Part shown: positions 41,877-53,520 of the stretch, one piece after another | How the letters are laid out: every line of letters starts with the position of its first letter | How positions within the stretch are numbered: the first letter of the stretch is position 1 | Assembly: GCA_949825025.1 (NCBI GenBank) | Contig: OX463780.1 | Coordinates: 23,452,229 to 23,516,228, forward strand | Source: Siphlonurus alternatus | Taxonomy: Eukaryota > Arthropoda > Insecta > Ephemeroptera > Siphlonuridae | DNA length: 64,000 nucleotides | Reading direction: 5' to 3' | Position numbers and translations under genes: made by a program | Notes under the pieces: generated by a model | Seen by the model: the letters and a program-made list of their open reading frames with translations, nothing else | Databases searched by the model: none | Told to the model about the DNA's origin: nothing

Positions 41877-44800
41877 GTGAGCAGCAGATCGGGTAAGGTT
41901 CAGCTCATAACAATATCTAATATAAAACTGTTTCTCTAATAAATATGTGAAGAAAAAATTGGTGGGGGCAATACTTAAAAGCAAAATAAATTAATTCTTT
42001 ATTTCAAATTTATCATATATATTGCCAATCAAGAATTCCAAGAATTGTAAATCATGTATGAAATGTGATAGTATTAATCATGTTCTATATATTTAAATCA
42101 CACAACCATAATCTTATCTTGCATAACTTGAAAATATGGAGAAATAATAAAGTACTATAGATCAAAAGTTAACGCATAATTTTGAAAATTCAATAATTTA
42201 CAAATGCATGCACGATATAGTTTTTTTTTTATAAACTATTTACCTTCTTTTCATATATATCCTTCGGTCTAATTTTTACTGTGGATTATATTTATATATT
42301 TAAACAAAAATTTACAGTGTGCATTATATGCACTACTATCTAATATTAAAATGTAAAACAAATATAATAAAAAACATTAATATAATATAACAAAACTGTG
42401 TCTCTATTCCACTCCTCTATTTTTTGTCCTTCTTCATCATGTCGTGTATATGATGCTACTAGACTAGAATACATAGACTTTTAGTTGACATTGTGATAAA
42501 TTGCCACCTTTTAGTGACACTGCAAGTTGACAACTAGATAAGGAGCAGCTCAGACTTATACTATAGTAGGTGCAATAGACTCTAGACTGTAAGGAGGCTG
42601 AGAGAGGAGAAGAAGAACACACTCAGCTGACAATCATTTATAATAACAATACTTTTTTCTACTCCTTAACTTTTGTCATTTTTTAAATTTGTGTTTTGTA
42701 AAAAAATGTGCCTTTAAAGTTACAATAAGGTTGCAAGATTTATGTGGATATGTTTAGTATAAAGACAAAATATATTATACCATAAGCAAAGAATAGAAAA
42801 GTCACCTGCAATTTTTTTTTTCTGGCATCATTATATTATATTATCTTATTTAGCAATATTTATCTTTCGTAGTGGTTACTACTGAAAAAAAAAAAAAGGA
42901 CATTCTTTTTTGCTAAATCATAAAAGGTCACATACGGGTTAATGGTTTGGTAAAGTGTATGTAATGTGTAGAAAACTTTAATGCATTTGATTTTTCTGCT
43001 TTGCTGCTTATTTTGCCTGCTTTTGTAAGCTTTTAGCTTTTTATTTCTTGTGCAAAGTAATGCATTCGACAATTATACACATCATTGCTCGTCGTATAAA
43101 AAATAAAATGACATGAAGAGTATTTCATTGAAATCAACGTAATTTTTATTTTGATTGCACCTTTGTGCACATCAAAACAATGTATATTTCATGTCATGAA
43201 ATTCTTGACGGTTTATGAATTGTTTAAATCACTTTAAATCTCCTCTGGTCCTCTGCAACAGGTGCAGTTAAATGCAATAAAAAAGTAAAGTACTTTAAAA
43301 AAAAATCCCGTTTTGCCTTTTACGTTGTCCTTTTTGGAGCCTCACTAGCTACGATCATATAACTTGCTTTCAAGTAAATTATAAGGTATATCACGGTTTA
43401 ATTTTTTATATAGAAAACTATTTATAACTTAATTGGCACACTATAGTATTTTTCTATACATATAGAAAATTTTACTAACTAATCAACATAAGAATTGAAA
43501 GAAAAATATTTACGCTAGTAAAATTCCAAAAAAAGTTTCTATTTCTTTTATACTTTTTCCAACAATAAGAATTACAGGTGTGATAAAATTTTACGAGCTG
43601 GTAAAATCTTTTTAGTGAGGTGTCCCAAAATGTCAAGAAGTCGATGAGAAGGGGAGAGGGGATTAATGTCTTGTGACTTGTCAATGTGACATCTCCAGCT
43701 GAGATAACGACCCCTTCCACCACGTGGCGCCCCCAACATGTCTTCATCTGGCGCCTGTCCGCTGTCAGACAAAAACCATCGCCAGCCCCAAGCATTATAT
43801 TACCTGCTGTGTCCAAACCTAATCCACCTTATTTTCTTTTTTTTTTATAGCACTTGTAAAACCTACCCTATAACTTTTTTTTTTAAACACTACAATTTAT
43901 ACAAAATAATACAATTTTATTTCCTTTAAATGCCTTGAAGGTTTTATATTCTTTAACAAAATGAATAACCTAAGGAGAATTGAAGAAATATTTAACTTGT
44001 TAGAACAAAAAAAAAAAAAAAAAAGTGTTATATAATAATATTCGTTTTGCTAAATTTTATGGTATCATATTTTTATTTTAATTTACAACATTATATAATG
44101 TATATTTTTTTTTCGTTGTTTTAAATATCATGTAATATGCAAATAGTCATACAACACGAACTTAAATTGCGTCTTATTATTGTATATATATATATATATA
44201 TAGATCAACCCACCCATTCACGTTATAAAACGATCCTTCTTGTTAAAATTGCAGTATATTAATTTAGTTGTAAAAACATAAAGGAATAGACTTGTGTAGA
44301 ACATAAAATATTTGCAATTAAATTCTTGACATTATATTTTCTGCTTACAAGTACATGTAAAATATAAATATAATAACTCATTCATATTCTTATATATAAT
44401 AATATACTTGTGATGTAATGTTAAAATATAAAAACAGGAACATTCTTTATAATTAATAATAATTCATATATATAAATAATATAACATGACAAATATTATT
44501 ATAATAAAGAATGCAATACAATTTATTGTTACAACTTCAATAAAAATAATTTTCAGGGTTACATGAAACGTGACTTTTTATTATAAACTAATTTTTAATA
44601 TACATTTTTATTTCCTCCATATGACAAACTATACCGTTTCTTCCTGCTTCCTAAGATTGACCCTGAAGGTTTAGGACGTGACATTACCCTTGATCCGTAA
44701 TAGAGAGGAGGAGGAGGGATGACCGTGAGTCTGGACCACCAGACGGAGATGCTGCACAAGATACAGTCGCACTGGTTTAACTTCAACGCCAGAAATTCTG

Positions 44801-45117
44801 CATTTTTCTTGTTTTAACTCAAAATTTAGTGAAGATTTTTCCTTAGTTAACTTACACATATATGCAATATTTTCAGCGCAAGCTTGATGTCATATTCGCG
44901 CGTACCAAAATCATCGCTTCCATAAGTTTCCATGTTAAATTTATTGGGAAGTAAATCCAACATTTTAATACCAAGAATGTAATATTGAGTTCGCTACCCT
45001 TTATAGCTTAAAAATATTTGGAATGAAAAAAAGACAACCGTGACTTTTTCTTTGTCAAACTCAGAAATTTTCCGGTCAAAATTTAAAACCAATGTGATTG
45101 AGTACTAAAACTAAACA

Positions 45118-45126
<9 letters not shown>

Positions 45127-45153
<27 letters not shown>
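45127..45153. repeat. Poly(A) run
   Basis: 27 A residues followed by an A/G-rich stretch, in intron 1. Confidence 0.9.
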
Positions 45154-45159
<6 letters not shown>

Positions 45160-46814
45160 GAGGAAAAAAAATTTGATTCCCGAAAATAGACACAAATTTA
45201 AAATTTTACTGTCTCATTAATTTTTTAAGTGCATGTGAAATTACGTTTCCATTGCAATTGCATACTTATTATTTATCTGAAAATTTTGATTAAATTAAAC
45301 TTCCCTCTTTCAGCTACTTCCGGAAAGAATCTTTTAATTTGAAGACTGTATTTTACGAGACTGGTTACGCACACTTTCCCTTACAAGACAGATCTGCTGC
45401 CCTCCAGCCACCTTCTTATATTATGACTTTCCTTGGCATTATATATTCAACACCACAGACAGACGATTATTATATACCTCGTGAGACCACCTCCGTGTAT
45501 AACCGGAATAGGTGACATTCTTAACAAATTTTGTAGTAATTATTACGATGAAAATAGTTAGGATGAATTATAATGCTATATAAGTTATTTATATATACCG
45601 ACGCAGAGTATGGTCTATGCGACAAAAAAAAAAAAAAAAAAATGCTGAAGAGGACAACAGATGTTAGACATAAAACAATTTTTACAATGTCAATATGTAC
45701 AACTTGTCATCACAGATTGTTACACTTTAAAGTTTTCATTAAAAAGTGACATTTTGATAACTATTGTAAAAGAAATTTAAAATTAAAAACATTACAAATA
45801 CTTGAAAATTTCACGACTCCATTAACTAAGTATGCTTTCGGCTATTTAATATGTATAATAATAATAATATATATAATATATATATATTAAAAAGCAGAAA
45901 ATACAACAGAACCCATCAGTAAACCCGATGAGGTTAGAAAACTCATATAATCGGGGAAAATAAAAATTTATTACTAAATTTATCGTAATTAAATTGAAAA
46001 CACATAAGCAGAATATGTACGCACGTTTTCATATAATTATGATATTGAGTACTCAAGTGAATAAAAAGTTAGGTGCTCTCACTGCTGTCATTACCCTTTA
46101 TATGAGAGTAATGTTTTGTATTTGATAAGCGATTAATGCCGATAAGCGATTTTTTTCCATACATATTACACTATATAGGCAGCACGGAAATAAGTGTCAA
46201 AGCCCTTGAGTGGGACGGAAATACAAACCGCGTGCATGATCAGCAATAATCTCTAAGCTACTATATTTGGTCTCAATCGTGACAGCTAAGTCATATGTGG
46301 AGTATTCAATTTCTAGTTATTGTATAAATAATATATCTCGTTATCAATGTTAGTGACATAATATTTTCTCATAACCTGTTATAAGATGGGATAGAAATTC
46401 TTATGATGGATCAGCAGTTTTGTTATCAATTTTATGATTCACATTGCGTGATATAAATTAAGTTTGACTTTTTCTTAACAGCAGATTTTGTTTTAATTTA
46501 ATTGATAGTGTGGTACAGTTTTGCCTTAAAACTAATTTTTAACTCAAAATTTTGTTCAAAATAAATTGTGTTTTTTTCGTATATAAATTAATATTTGAAA
46601 ATCTGAGCGATTTTTTTGGAAATAAAAATTTATCATAAATGCATTAATATATTTTCACGATTTTTTTTTTACTAATAATTTTAATTTATTGGAATTAAAA
46701 ATACTGTAAATCACAAGTTGAATTATTAATTTCAAAATGTTGCAAATTTTATTGTTGCTATTGTTATGGAGAATACTATATAAATAATAAATTTTAATAA
46801 AAAAAAATACTCAC

Positions 46815-46943
46815 AGAGTTCTGTAGGTGTGCGCATGAGAGAGTTGCTGCTAGTGCGCAGGTGATCACCAGGGCTGTTAAGAGGTGAGAGGTCAGCTCAG
46901 GGGCCGGCCTCCTGAGGAAGGAGACTCCGGCTTGTGCTGCCAT
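46815..46943 (-). CDS. Exon 1: start codon and signal peptide of the TSP1/protease mosaic gene
   Basis: This exon encodes the first 43 residues of the mosaic protein. The ATG at 46943 sits in a good context (GTACCATGG). After a short basic and proline-containing lead, a hydrophobic run (LLTALVITCALAATLSCA, residues 21-38) forms a typical signal peptide h-region with a small-residue cleavage site near residue 38, so the product should enter the secretory pathway. The exon ends in AACTCT before GTGAGT, a strong donor, in phase 0. That matches the phase-0 acceptor of exon 2 about 15 kb away. The surrounding 250 bases are clearly GC-richer than the flanks. What is seen: ATG, hydrophobic segment and donor. 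What is inferred: the join across a 15-kb intron, which rests on phase agreement and on the lack of any other first exon. Confidence 0.72.
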
Positions 46944-47087
46944 GGTACTACCTGTGCGAGAGCGCGCCTGAGACTGGCCACCAGCAACAGTCAGGCAGTA
47001 GTGGTGGTGGGACCAATAACCCGCCCGTCAGACACAGCAGCTCGCCGTGCCCTCTACTTACAGCCTTCGACACTGCAAGGTCACACC

Positions 47088-47093
47088 TTTATA
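47088..47093 (-). promoter_or_regulatory. TATA box of the mosaic gene
   Basis: On the minus strand the sequence GTGTATAAAGG lies 150 bases upstream of the exon 1 ATG, placing a start site near 47060 and a 5' UTR of about 115 bases. A perfect donor-like GTAAGT lies in this leader near 47060, and an acceptor-like CGCACAG lies just before the ATG, so a tiny 5' UTR intron is possible but unproven. Confidence 0.45.
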
Positions 47094-47247
47094 CACAACA
47101 TCACACACTCACACAAAAACTTATGTAAATATTTTATACTTTTTTATGCTACCGCTATAAGAATTATGTTTTTTTTTTAATATTTTTTAAAATAATATTT
47201 TATTATTATTTTTTTTTCTCCTTATAATTTTGGTAGTCTTTTTGTCC

Positions 47248-47249
<2 letters not shown>

Positions 47250-47282
<33 letters not shown>

Positions 47283-47283
47283 T
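47250..47283. repeat. (TTA)n microsatellite
   Basis: About eleven units upstream of the mosaic gene promoter. Confidence 0.92.
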
Positions 47284-47777
47284 TTGCAAATAAAAAAAAA
47301 GTACACTCAAATAGTTGGAAATTGTCTGTCTTTTATTTGGTCTTTATAATATATATAATATAAAATATAATCTGAATCTCGCTCTCAAGTTAGCCAAAAA
47401 AGAGGTGCAGGCTGGCAAGGAGCTGTCGCCGTCATTGCCCCTGATGGCTATGTAACCAGCTCTGTTATGTTGATGAACAAGTTGCCTAACCTTAGAGGAA
47501 AATGTTACATAGCAAGGTGGACAGTTTTAAAATGTTTGAGTGTCAGTAAATATTGCAAAATTAAATTGTTTTAAATTGTGATTTGTGTCACAATTTTTAT
47601 TTTTCGGGAAGAACACTTACTTAAGACGAAAGTAACCAGTTTCCATGTATTCCCCTATAGACCCATAATTATGAAGTATAAGTACAAATAAAAGAGATGG
47701 TGTTAAAAAAGTTCTTGCAGTGGACATGCAGCATGCGTGCATTTTCCTCCAATCTTTCTCATTAAGTCAATTTCAAA

Positions 47778-47934
47778 TGGAGTATCAACCTAAAAAAAAA
47801 AAAAAAAATATTGCAGAAATGAATAGAAGGTGCAAATTTAAGCTACTCTGATTTTTTCAGATTTTTGAGAGACAGAGAACCATTTTTTTTAAAAAATATT
47901 GAGAGTACAGAGAAAGTGACGTCTATATTATATA

Positions 47935-47997
<63 letters not shown>

Positions 47998-48175
47998 CGT
48001 CTCTCTTAATAAAAGGATAGGACCTAAAAGGGGCGTGGGTTCAAACCCGACCTCGGCAAAACTTTTAGCAATACTTCCCGGGCTCTACTCTAAAAAATCT
48101 GAAAAAAATCAGAGTGACATAACTGTGCACCCTTTATCCATATTTGGAATAAAAATTTTTGAGGTCGATACTCCA
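47778..48175. mobile_element. Foldback element, family E copy 1
   Basis: Ends TGGAGTATCAACCT and inverse. Shared block TTGCAGAAATGAATAG and GCTACTCTGATTTTTTCAGA. The centre holds a (TA)n tract of about 60 bases inside a small palindrome (GACGTCTATAT), and GGGTTCAAACCCGACC, which resembles a tRNA B box. Confidence 0.7.
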
Positions 48176-48512
48176 ATGGTAAAATGTTTCAGATTGGCAG
48201 AGCAATTAAATAAGAGGAAATTAGAGATGATACTATAAATAGTGATGGGATTACGCGGGTTAATAACTATTAAAAATTGTTTATTCTATACATAATATAT
48301 ACAACAATTTCAATGCATAATTTCCATGTGCTAATTAATGTATAGTAAAATCATTATGCTGTACATTATAACATATATGAGAGCTATTTTTTAGTGCCTA
48401 TAAATATCAGTATACACATATTTTTTTTTTTTATTAATTATTCTTAACATAACTATACAGACGCATACAAATTGAGAACAATGTTTCAAAAAGTTTTTGA
48501 TTTTTAATTGAC

Positions 48513-48860
48513 AACTGACAACCTACACGAAAAATTTTTATTGCAGAAATGAATAATCCAAATTATGAATGCTACTCTGAATTTTTTCAATTTTTTTTTT
48601 AAACTCAGAACTATTTTTAAATAATTATTGAAAGTATGGCCACGCCCCCTGGAGGCTTCAACATAATAGGCGTCTCGGTCATATCCTTTTTATTAAGGTT
48701 CAAGGGGTGCCAACTTAACTTACAGCACTTAATTTCAATAATTATTTAAAAATAGTTCCGGGTCTCAAAAAAATCTGAAAAAAATTCAGAGTAGCATAAT
48801 TTGGTGCCCTCTATTCATTTGTGCAATAAGAAATTTTCATGTATATAGGTTGTCCATTGC
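48513..48860. mobile_element. Foldback element, family E copy 2
   Basis: Arms share TTGCAGAAATGAATA and ACTATTTTTAAATAATTATT with the other E copies. The centre is an unrelated GC-rich segment (GGCCACGCCCCCTGGAGG). It lies about 340 bases from copy 1. Confidence 0.65.
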
Positions 48861-50505
48861 ACGTTTTCAGAATTGCATGCATGCACTCTTAAAAAAATTT
48901 GGCTGAATGTCAGTATATTCTTAATACTGAAATTGACATCTTATATTCAGTGGATTGATACCCCTGAATATTATTCAGGTGTTGGTTTTCAGGTGTTAGA
49001 AACCACTGTCAATTGACACCCTATTTTCAGTGGGTATAGAAAGCACTGAAATAATTTCAGTTGTTTCTTTAACATTAAAATCATGTACGATTTACGGAAT
49101 TGAAAAAAAGCTATTTTTTTACGTATAATATATACGTAATGATTGTTTCTTCAGTTTTCAGATAAATTTTCCCCCGATTCTTAATTCTGATTTAATTAAT
49201 ATTTACATGATATTTTATATACTAGTGCCATAATTTTTTATTCTTCATTGTAACTATGCTAGTGCTGAGACTGAGTGTATTGAGTGTAATATATTGAGAG
49301 TTCATGACACACAATATATATAATAATTATATATACATATAATGGGGGACATTCACAAAGCACTTTAACCCCCACTTTAGCCCCGATTTTTAACCCTGGT
49401 ACTAAACATGGTGCTAAACTATGAGCTTAACATGGTTAGCCCCTGGTTTAGTACCATGTTTAGCACCAGGGTTAAAAATCGGGGCTAAAGTGGGGGTTAA
49501 AGTGCTTTGTGAATGTCCCCCATTATTATTTATATATATAATGTTATATATTATTTTATTATTGGAGGATTGACTATGCCATAATGGGCAAATCATGGCG
49601 GAGTAGCTATTATAGACATTATCTATATCATTATCGTTGACATCATGCATGACGACGTTATATGTAATAGCATAAAAAATATGTAAACGAAACCCGGACC
49701 CATTAAATTTACTAATTAATTACTTACTTAATGGTAACTAAAATACATATTTCAGCACACATCATTGTCAATATAATTATATTATAAGTAATAATATAGG
49801 TAAACAGTTTATTTTAATAACATGCAGAGTTTTATAATGTTATACATAATTAATATAATATATATATATATACATAATATATACGTATTATTATTATTTA
49901 TTATGCAATATTATAATATCAAAGTTATGTTGGTTTGTTTCAAAGCTGTCACGTTAAGAGATGGATGAGTGATGGAAAAATTTAGAAAAATTTGAAAAAT
50001 AATATGTTCCAAGTCGAGGAAAGGGCAGTAATATATATAAGGAAATTAAAGGAATAACAAATTATTTTTGGACCCTGTCGCAAAATTAAAAGTTTGAATT
50101 TTGAATCATCGCTAAACGCGCTAAAAGAAAAGTAATCATGAAATAAGCAAGTGACATCTACTGGTAAAAATTATAACCACATGCATGGATAAAACTTTTT
50201 TGGTTCCTTTAATCTTTCATAGAGCGAGCTACTTACTTGAATCGTTCAACATTTTTGACGGAGTTGTAAAAAAACAATTATTTATTAAATTAAATTAAAT
50301 TGTTTATTATTATATAGCTTGCGCTAATTTTACATTGGTAAAACAAACATATCTATTAAATTATTACATTTATACAATTTGACATAAGTTTGGAATTTGT
50401 ATTTGAGAATTAATTTCAGTTTTTGTCATGCAGAAATGAGAAATTTATATAATTATATATATTTATACTGAATCTGTCGCCGGGCAGGATTGTACTCACT
50501 AACAT
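48861..50505. other. Intergenic AT-rich DNA
   Basis: Apart from foldback D2, it holds a cluster of TTCAGTG/CACTGAAA motifs at 48920-49065 in both orientations, probably a decayed small inverted-repeat element. No gene is seen. Confidence 0.6.
49341..49524. mobile_element. Foldback element, family D copy 2
   Basis: Ends AATGGGGGACATTCACAAAG and its inverse. The arms contain GCACTTTAACCCCCAC and TTTAGCCCCGATTTTTAACC. The terminal motif is shared with copy 1 but the arms differ. Confidence 0.8.
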
Positions 50506-50789
50506 TGAGTGCGTTTGAATTCACGGGCCAGCCCGGGCTGGCCTGGGCTGAAGCGTTTTTTGTCGTCAAGTGGGGCCAGCCCGGCGGCCATTTTTCCTCC
50601 TCCCATAACGTCACTTCCTGGCTGGCCCAGGCTGACGCGGGCGGACTCTACAGTGCGCCTGAGACCTGGCGGACAGACTGGGAACTAATTATGACGAAAT
50701 TATGACGTTTCATACCAGGCGACCAAGGTCACCGCCATTTTACCCAGCCCGGGCCAGCCCGGGCTGGCCCGTGAATTCAAACGCACTCA
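50506..50789. mobile_element. GC-rich MITE with 36-bp terminal inverted repeats (family F)
   Basis: The left end TGAGTGCGTTTGAATTCACG, continuing through GGCCAGCCCGGGCTGG, is matched by its exact inverse at the right end. Inner copies of GGCCAGCCCGG and CTGGCCCAGGCTG are also present. The element is far richer in GC than the surroundings and has no transposase. Target site duplication is not clear. Confidence 0.75.
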
Positions 50790-51499
50790 TTAATTTGTTA
50801 TATTCAAATTTTTATATTTGTTACATTTCGTCAAATTTTGTCAAGGATGAAGTGCTGTGTAAATACTGTAAATCTAATTTTAAAATTTATATATCATCAT
50901 GCAGACGTCTGAATTAATTTTATCAGTTATATATAATATAATATATGCATGTATCAAGTTATCATGCGCAATATGTCAAAAATATAATATTAAAACTAGT
51001 AATTTAATAAATTTAATGTAATATAATTATATGATATATTGTTCTGTTTTAATGCATAGATTGCATAGCGCGTACAATTTTTTTTTATTGTTTCAGCATT
51101 TTTATTAATTTCGATCGACCAAACATTAAATTAGTTTCAATCCAACAACGATATGGTGCATATATGGTTCAGGAAAAAATTATATTTAAAAAAATAATGT
51201 TGATGCATAATATATATATACTCAAATAATGCTGAGGAATAAATATATTTTAATAATTAAATTAATTAAATAGCTTTTGTTTGAGTTAATTAAACGTGAG
51301 ATTTTACTATACTAAGTTCATCCCTATTATAATCCCTGATAGACTCACAATTGTCAGACACCATATAAAAATTATTAAATGTGTACAGTCTCAGGCTATA
51401 ATTTATTATGGTTTTTGGAAATGCAGGAAATAAATTTCAAAGAAGTCCCGCCTCGACTCTGGAATGTGAGAAAAATCGAGCACGCCAGTCGTGAAACTA

Positions 51500-51623
51500 C
51501 TACGCATGCGCATTTATCTACATCGCTTAAATCGGAATGTTCCGAGCAATGACGAAGTTGTCCGATCTTTGAAACCCGTGTCCAAGGCAACAGACGAAGC
51601 TTGTTTGTAGCGTGGAAAACAAG
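51500..51623 (+). promoter_or_regulatory. Candidate promoter and 5' untranslated exon of a plus-strand gene
   Basis: A GC-richer patch in AT-rich DNA contains ACGCATGCGCAT, a good match to the NRF-1-type palindrome (GCATGCGC) found in housekeeping promoters. It ends at GAAAACAAG before GTGAGGTG, a strong donor at 51623/51624. The exact start is unknown. Its role as a first exon is inferred from these signals and from the exon that follows. Confidence 0.35.
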
Positions 51624-51971
51624 GTGAGGTGCCTTCGTGGAACCTGAATATAAAAAAAATCTGTGTTAATACGTATTGACATCGATATCGGATATGATAT
51701 TGTGACAAGAGAGTGAACAAAATATTAAAATATAGAATGTTAAGTGTAATATTAAGTGTTGTTATGGTGTTGTGAAGTGTTAAGTGTAAGAAATAATCTA
51801 GAAGGCACCAAACTTACCTGCTGTTTACCTGGCCAGGTAAGATATTACAGGTGGATGGTGTTGTAAAAAAATAACATCAACATCTTTATATATTTAATAT
51901 AGTTTAGATTATTTAAGGGGACAAATATTAACATTTATTGAATTCATATTCAATGTAAAATGTTGTTTTAG

Positions 51972-52081
51972 TTTCAAACGAGGTCTCTTTAGTAGGAAAG
52001 GTGCGAAATTCACGAAGGTGAATCACGCTCGGGACCTGAGAGCTAAGATGGCCGATGTAGAGAAAGACGCGCGACTCTCAG
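51972..52081 (+). CDS. Candidate start exon of an unknown plus-strand gene
   Basis: After an acceptor (ATGTTGTTTTAG) comes a short leader, then ATG at 52048 in a strong context (CTAAGATGG). The frame reads MADVEKDARLS and ends in phase 1 at CTCAG before GTAGAT, a plausible donor. Without splicing the frame stops 15 codons later. GC content rises over the exon and CpG is frequent, as in a real 5' exon. No downstream exon is recognisable up to 64 kb, so either the next intron leaves the window or the exon is spurious. The family is not recognised. Coordinates give the whole exon; coding begins at 52048. Confidence 0.35.
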
Positions 52082-53204
52082 GTAGATACGGGAGCCGCCG
52101 TAGCAGGTACACAAACGCATGGCCATGAAACATGTGCTTCATATAAAAAAAGAATTGCCAACCGAATTGCCGGCGTCTAATACTTCATTTTGCGCCTATG
52201 GTGAATTTTTGCAGGTGGTAGAACGATTAATATTTTATATTTGAAGATGAAATATTAATAATTGTTCTATACCGAAAACAGAAGTGAGTTTTTAGCTCAC
52301 TCTCCGTATAAAAAGCGCGCGTGATATTTTTGCCTGTAGTAAAATATCGTTTGAATACGCACCGCTTGTACATTTTTACACATGCGCACTTTATATTCGT
52401 ACAAATAATATAGTGAGCTAAAATATTATTACAACAATAAATTAAATATTCTTTTAGAATCATAATTTATTGCTTTGTATTTATTTTTCTTCATGCAATC
52501 ACAGAGATATTCTATAGATCTAAAGGGTAAAATAAACAAAATATACTTTATGGTATTTTTTATTTAAATAATAAAATTATATTTTTTATGATGGTTTATT
52601 TAGATTGGAGCGATCATCCATGCTTTTCCATTCATCCCCCAGAGAGCCAAAGGGGGGAGTTTCACGTAGTAAAGGGGGGGGGGGGTTCTTTGTGCTTTGA
52701 AGGGTGCAGAGAGAATAGGACGGGGTCATCTATCTATACACTAAGGGATGTTCGTTATGTTACTTATATGTTGTCTGGTATTGAGCAGAAACAATACAAT
52801 CCAGTGCTCTCTTTTGAGTAGCTATTGAACAAATCTCTATACTGCATACCACCCTAAGCCACCCTTCATAGTTTTGACTCATTCATTCTGTGCCACCACC
52901 GCGCGCGATTTTACGTACTGGCTTGTTTATTGGTCACACACCAGTATTATGCTTGCCAGTTGCATACAGACAATTAATATAAATTTGCGCTATTGTCTAC
53001 CGAGATTTTTGATAAATTTCATTAATTTGAGCCTATTCAATGTTGATCTGTGACGACGTCATTTGTTTGGCTTTGTATGGATACACCGATCGAGCTAACC
53101 TAAATTTATCTTTCTTGACATTGCAATTAATATTAGATTATATTTTGTGAAGTTTACATACATTTAATTAAAGGTGTATTTTGTAAATTGCCCGATTAAA
53201 ACAA

Positions 53205-53520
53205 TGAAGTATTGTCCTCAATTTTTTTATTGCAGAAATGGATAGAGGGTGCAAAGTTATGCTACCCTGATTTTTTTCAGATTTTTTAGAGCCCGGGAAC
53301 TATTTTTAAAAAATTATTGAAAGTTCTTTTTGTGACGTCACGAGACGCCGCTCCTTAAGAAAAAGATAGGGCTTGACGCCGCGTGACGTCACAAATAGGA
53401 CTTTCAATAATTTTTTAAAAATACTTCCCGGGCTCTAAAAAATCGGAAAAAAATCAGGATAGCATAACTTTTCACCCTCTATCCATTTCTGCAATAAAAA
53501 AAATTGAGGACAATACTCCA
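53205..53520. mobile_element. Foldback element, family E copy 3
   Basis: Ends TGAAGTATTGTCCTCAA and TGGAGTATTGTCCTCAA in inverted order. Arms carry GCCCGGGAACTATTTTTAAA. The centre has two TGACGTCA (CRE-type) palindromes in inverted order. Confidence 0.8.

Larger units (their letters stand above)
31845..46814 (-). other. Intron 1 of the mosaic gene, 15 kb
   Basis: Very long AT-rich intron between the signal peptide and the rest. It holds foldbacks A3, E4 and D1 and several modest GC-rich patches (33.4, 36.1, 37.6, 41.8, 43.7 and 44.7 kb), some with splice-site character. None gives a recognisable protein, so separate nested transcripts cannot be excluded. Confidence 0.55.

Noticed and set aside
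43572..43757. Candidate exon after GGTTTTTGTCTGACAG in intron 1, reading GQAPDEDMLGAPRGGRGRY
   Set aside because: Phase 0 from exon 1 meets a stop at once, and no donor or other upstream exon could be matched.
44595..44751. Candidate terminal exon in intron 1 reading LTVIPPPPLYYGSRVM and ending with a basic RKKRYSLSYGG segment
   Set aside because: The acceptor (ATCTTGTGCAG) is fair, but its phase does not fit exon 1 and no partner exon is seen.
48020..48110. tRNA gene suggested by GGGTTCAAACCCGACC
   Set aside because: No cloverleaf or A box at the right distance; it lies at the centre of foldback E1.
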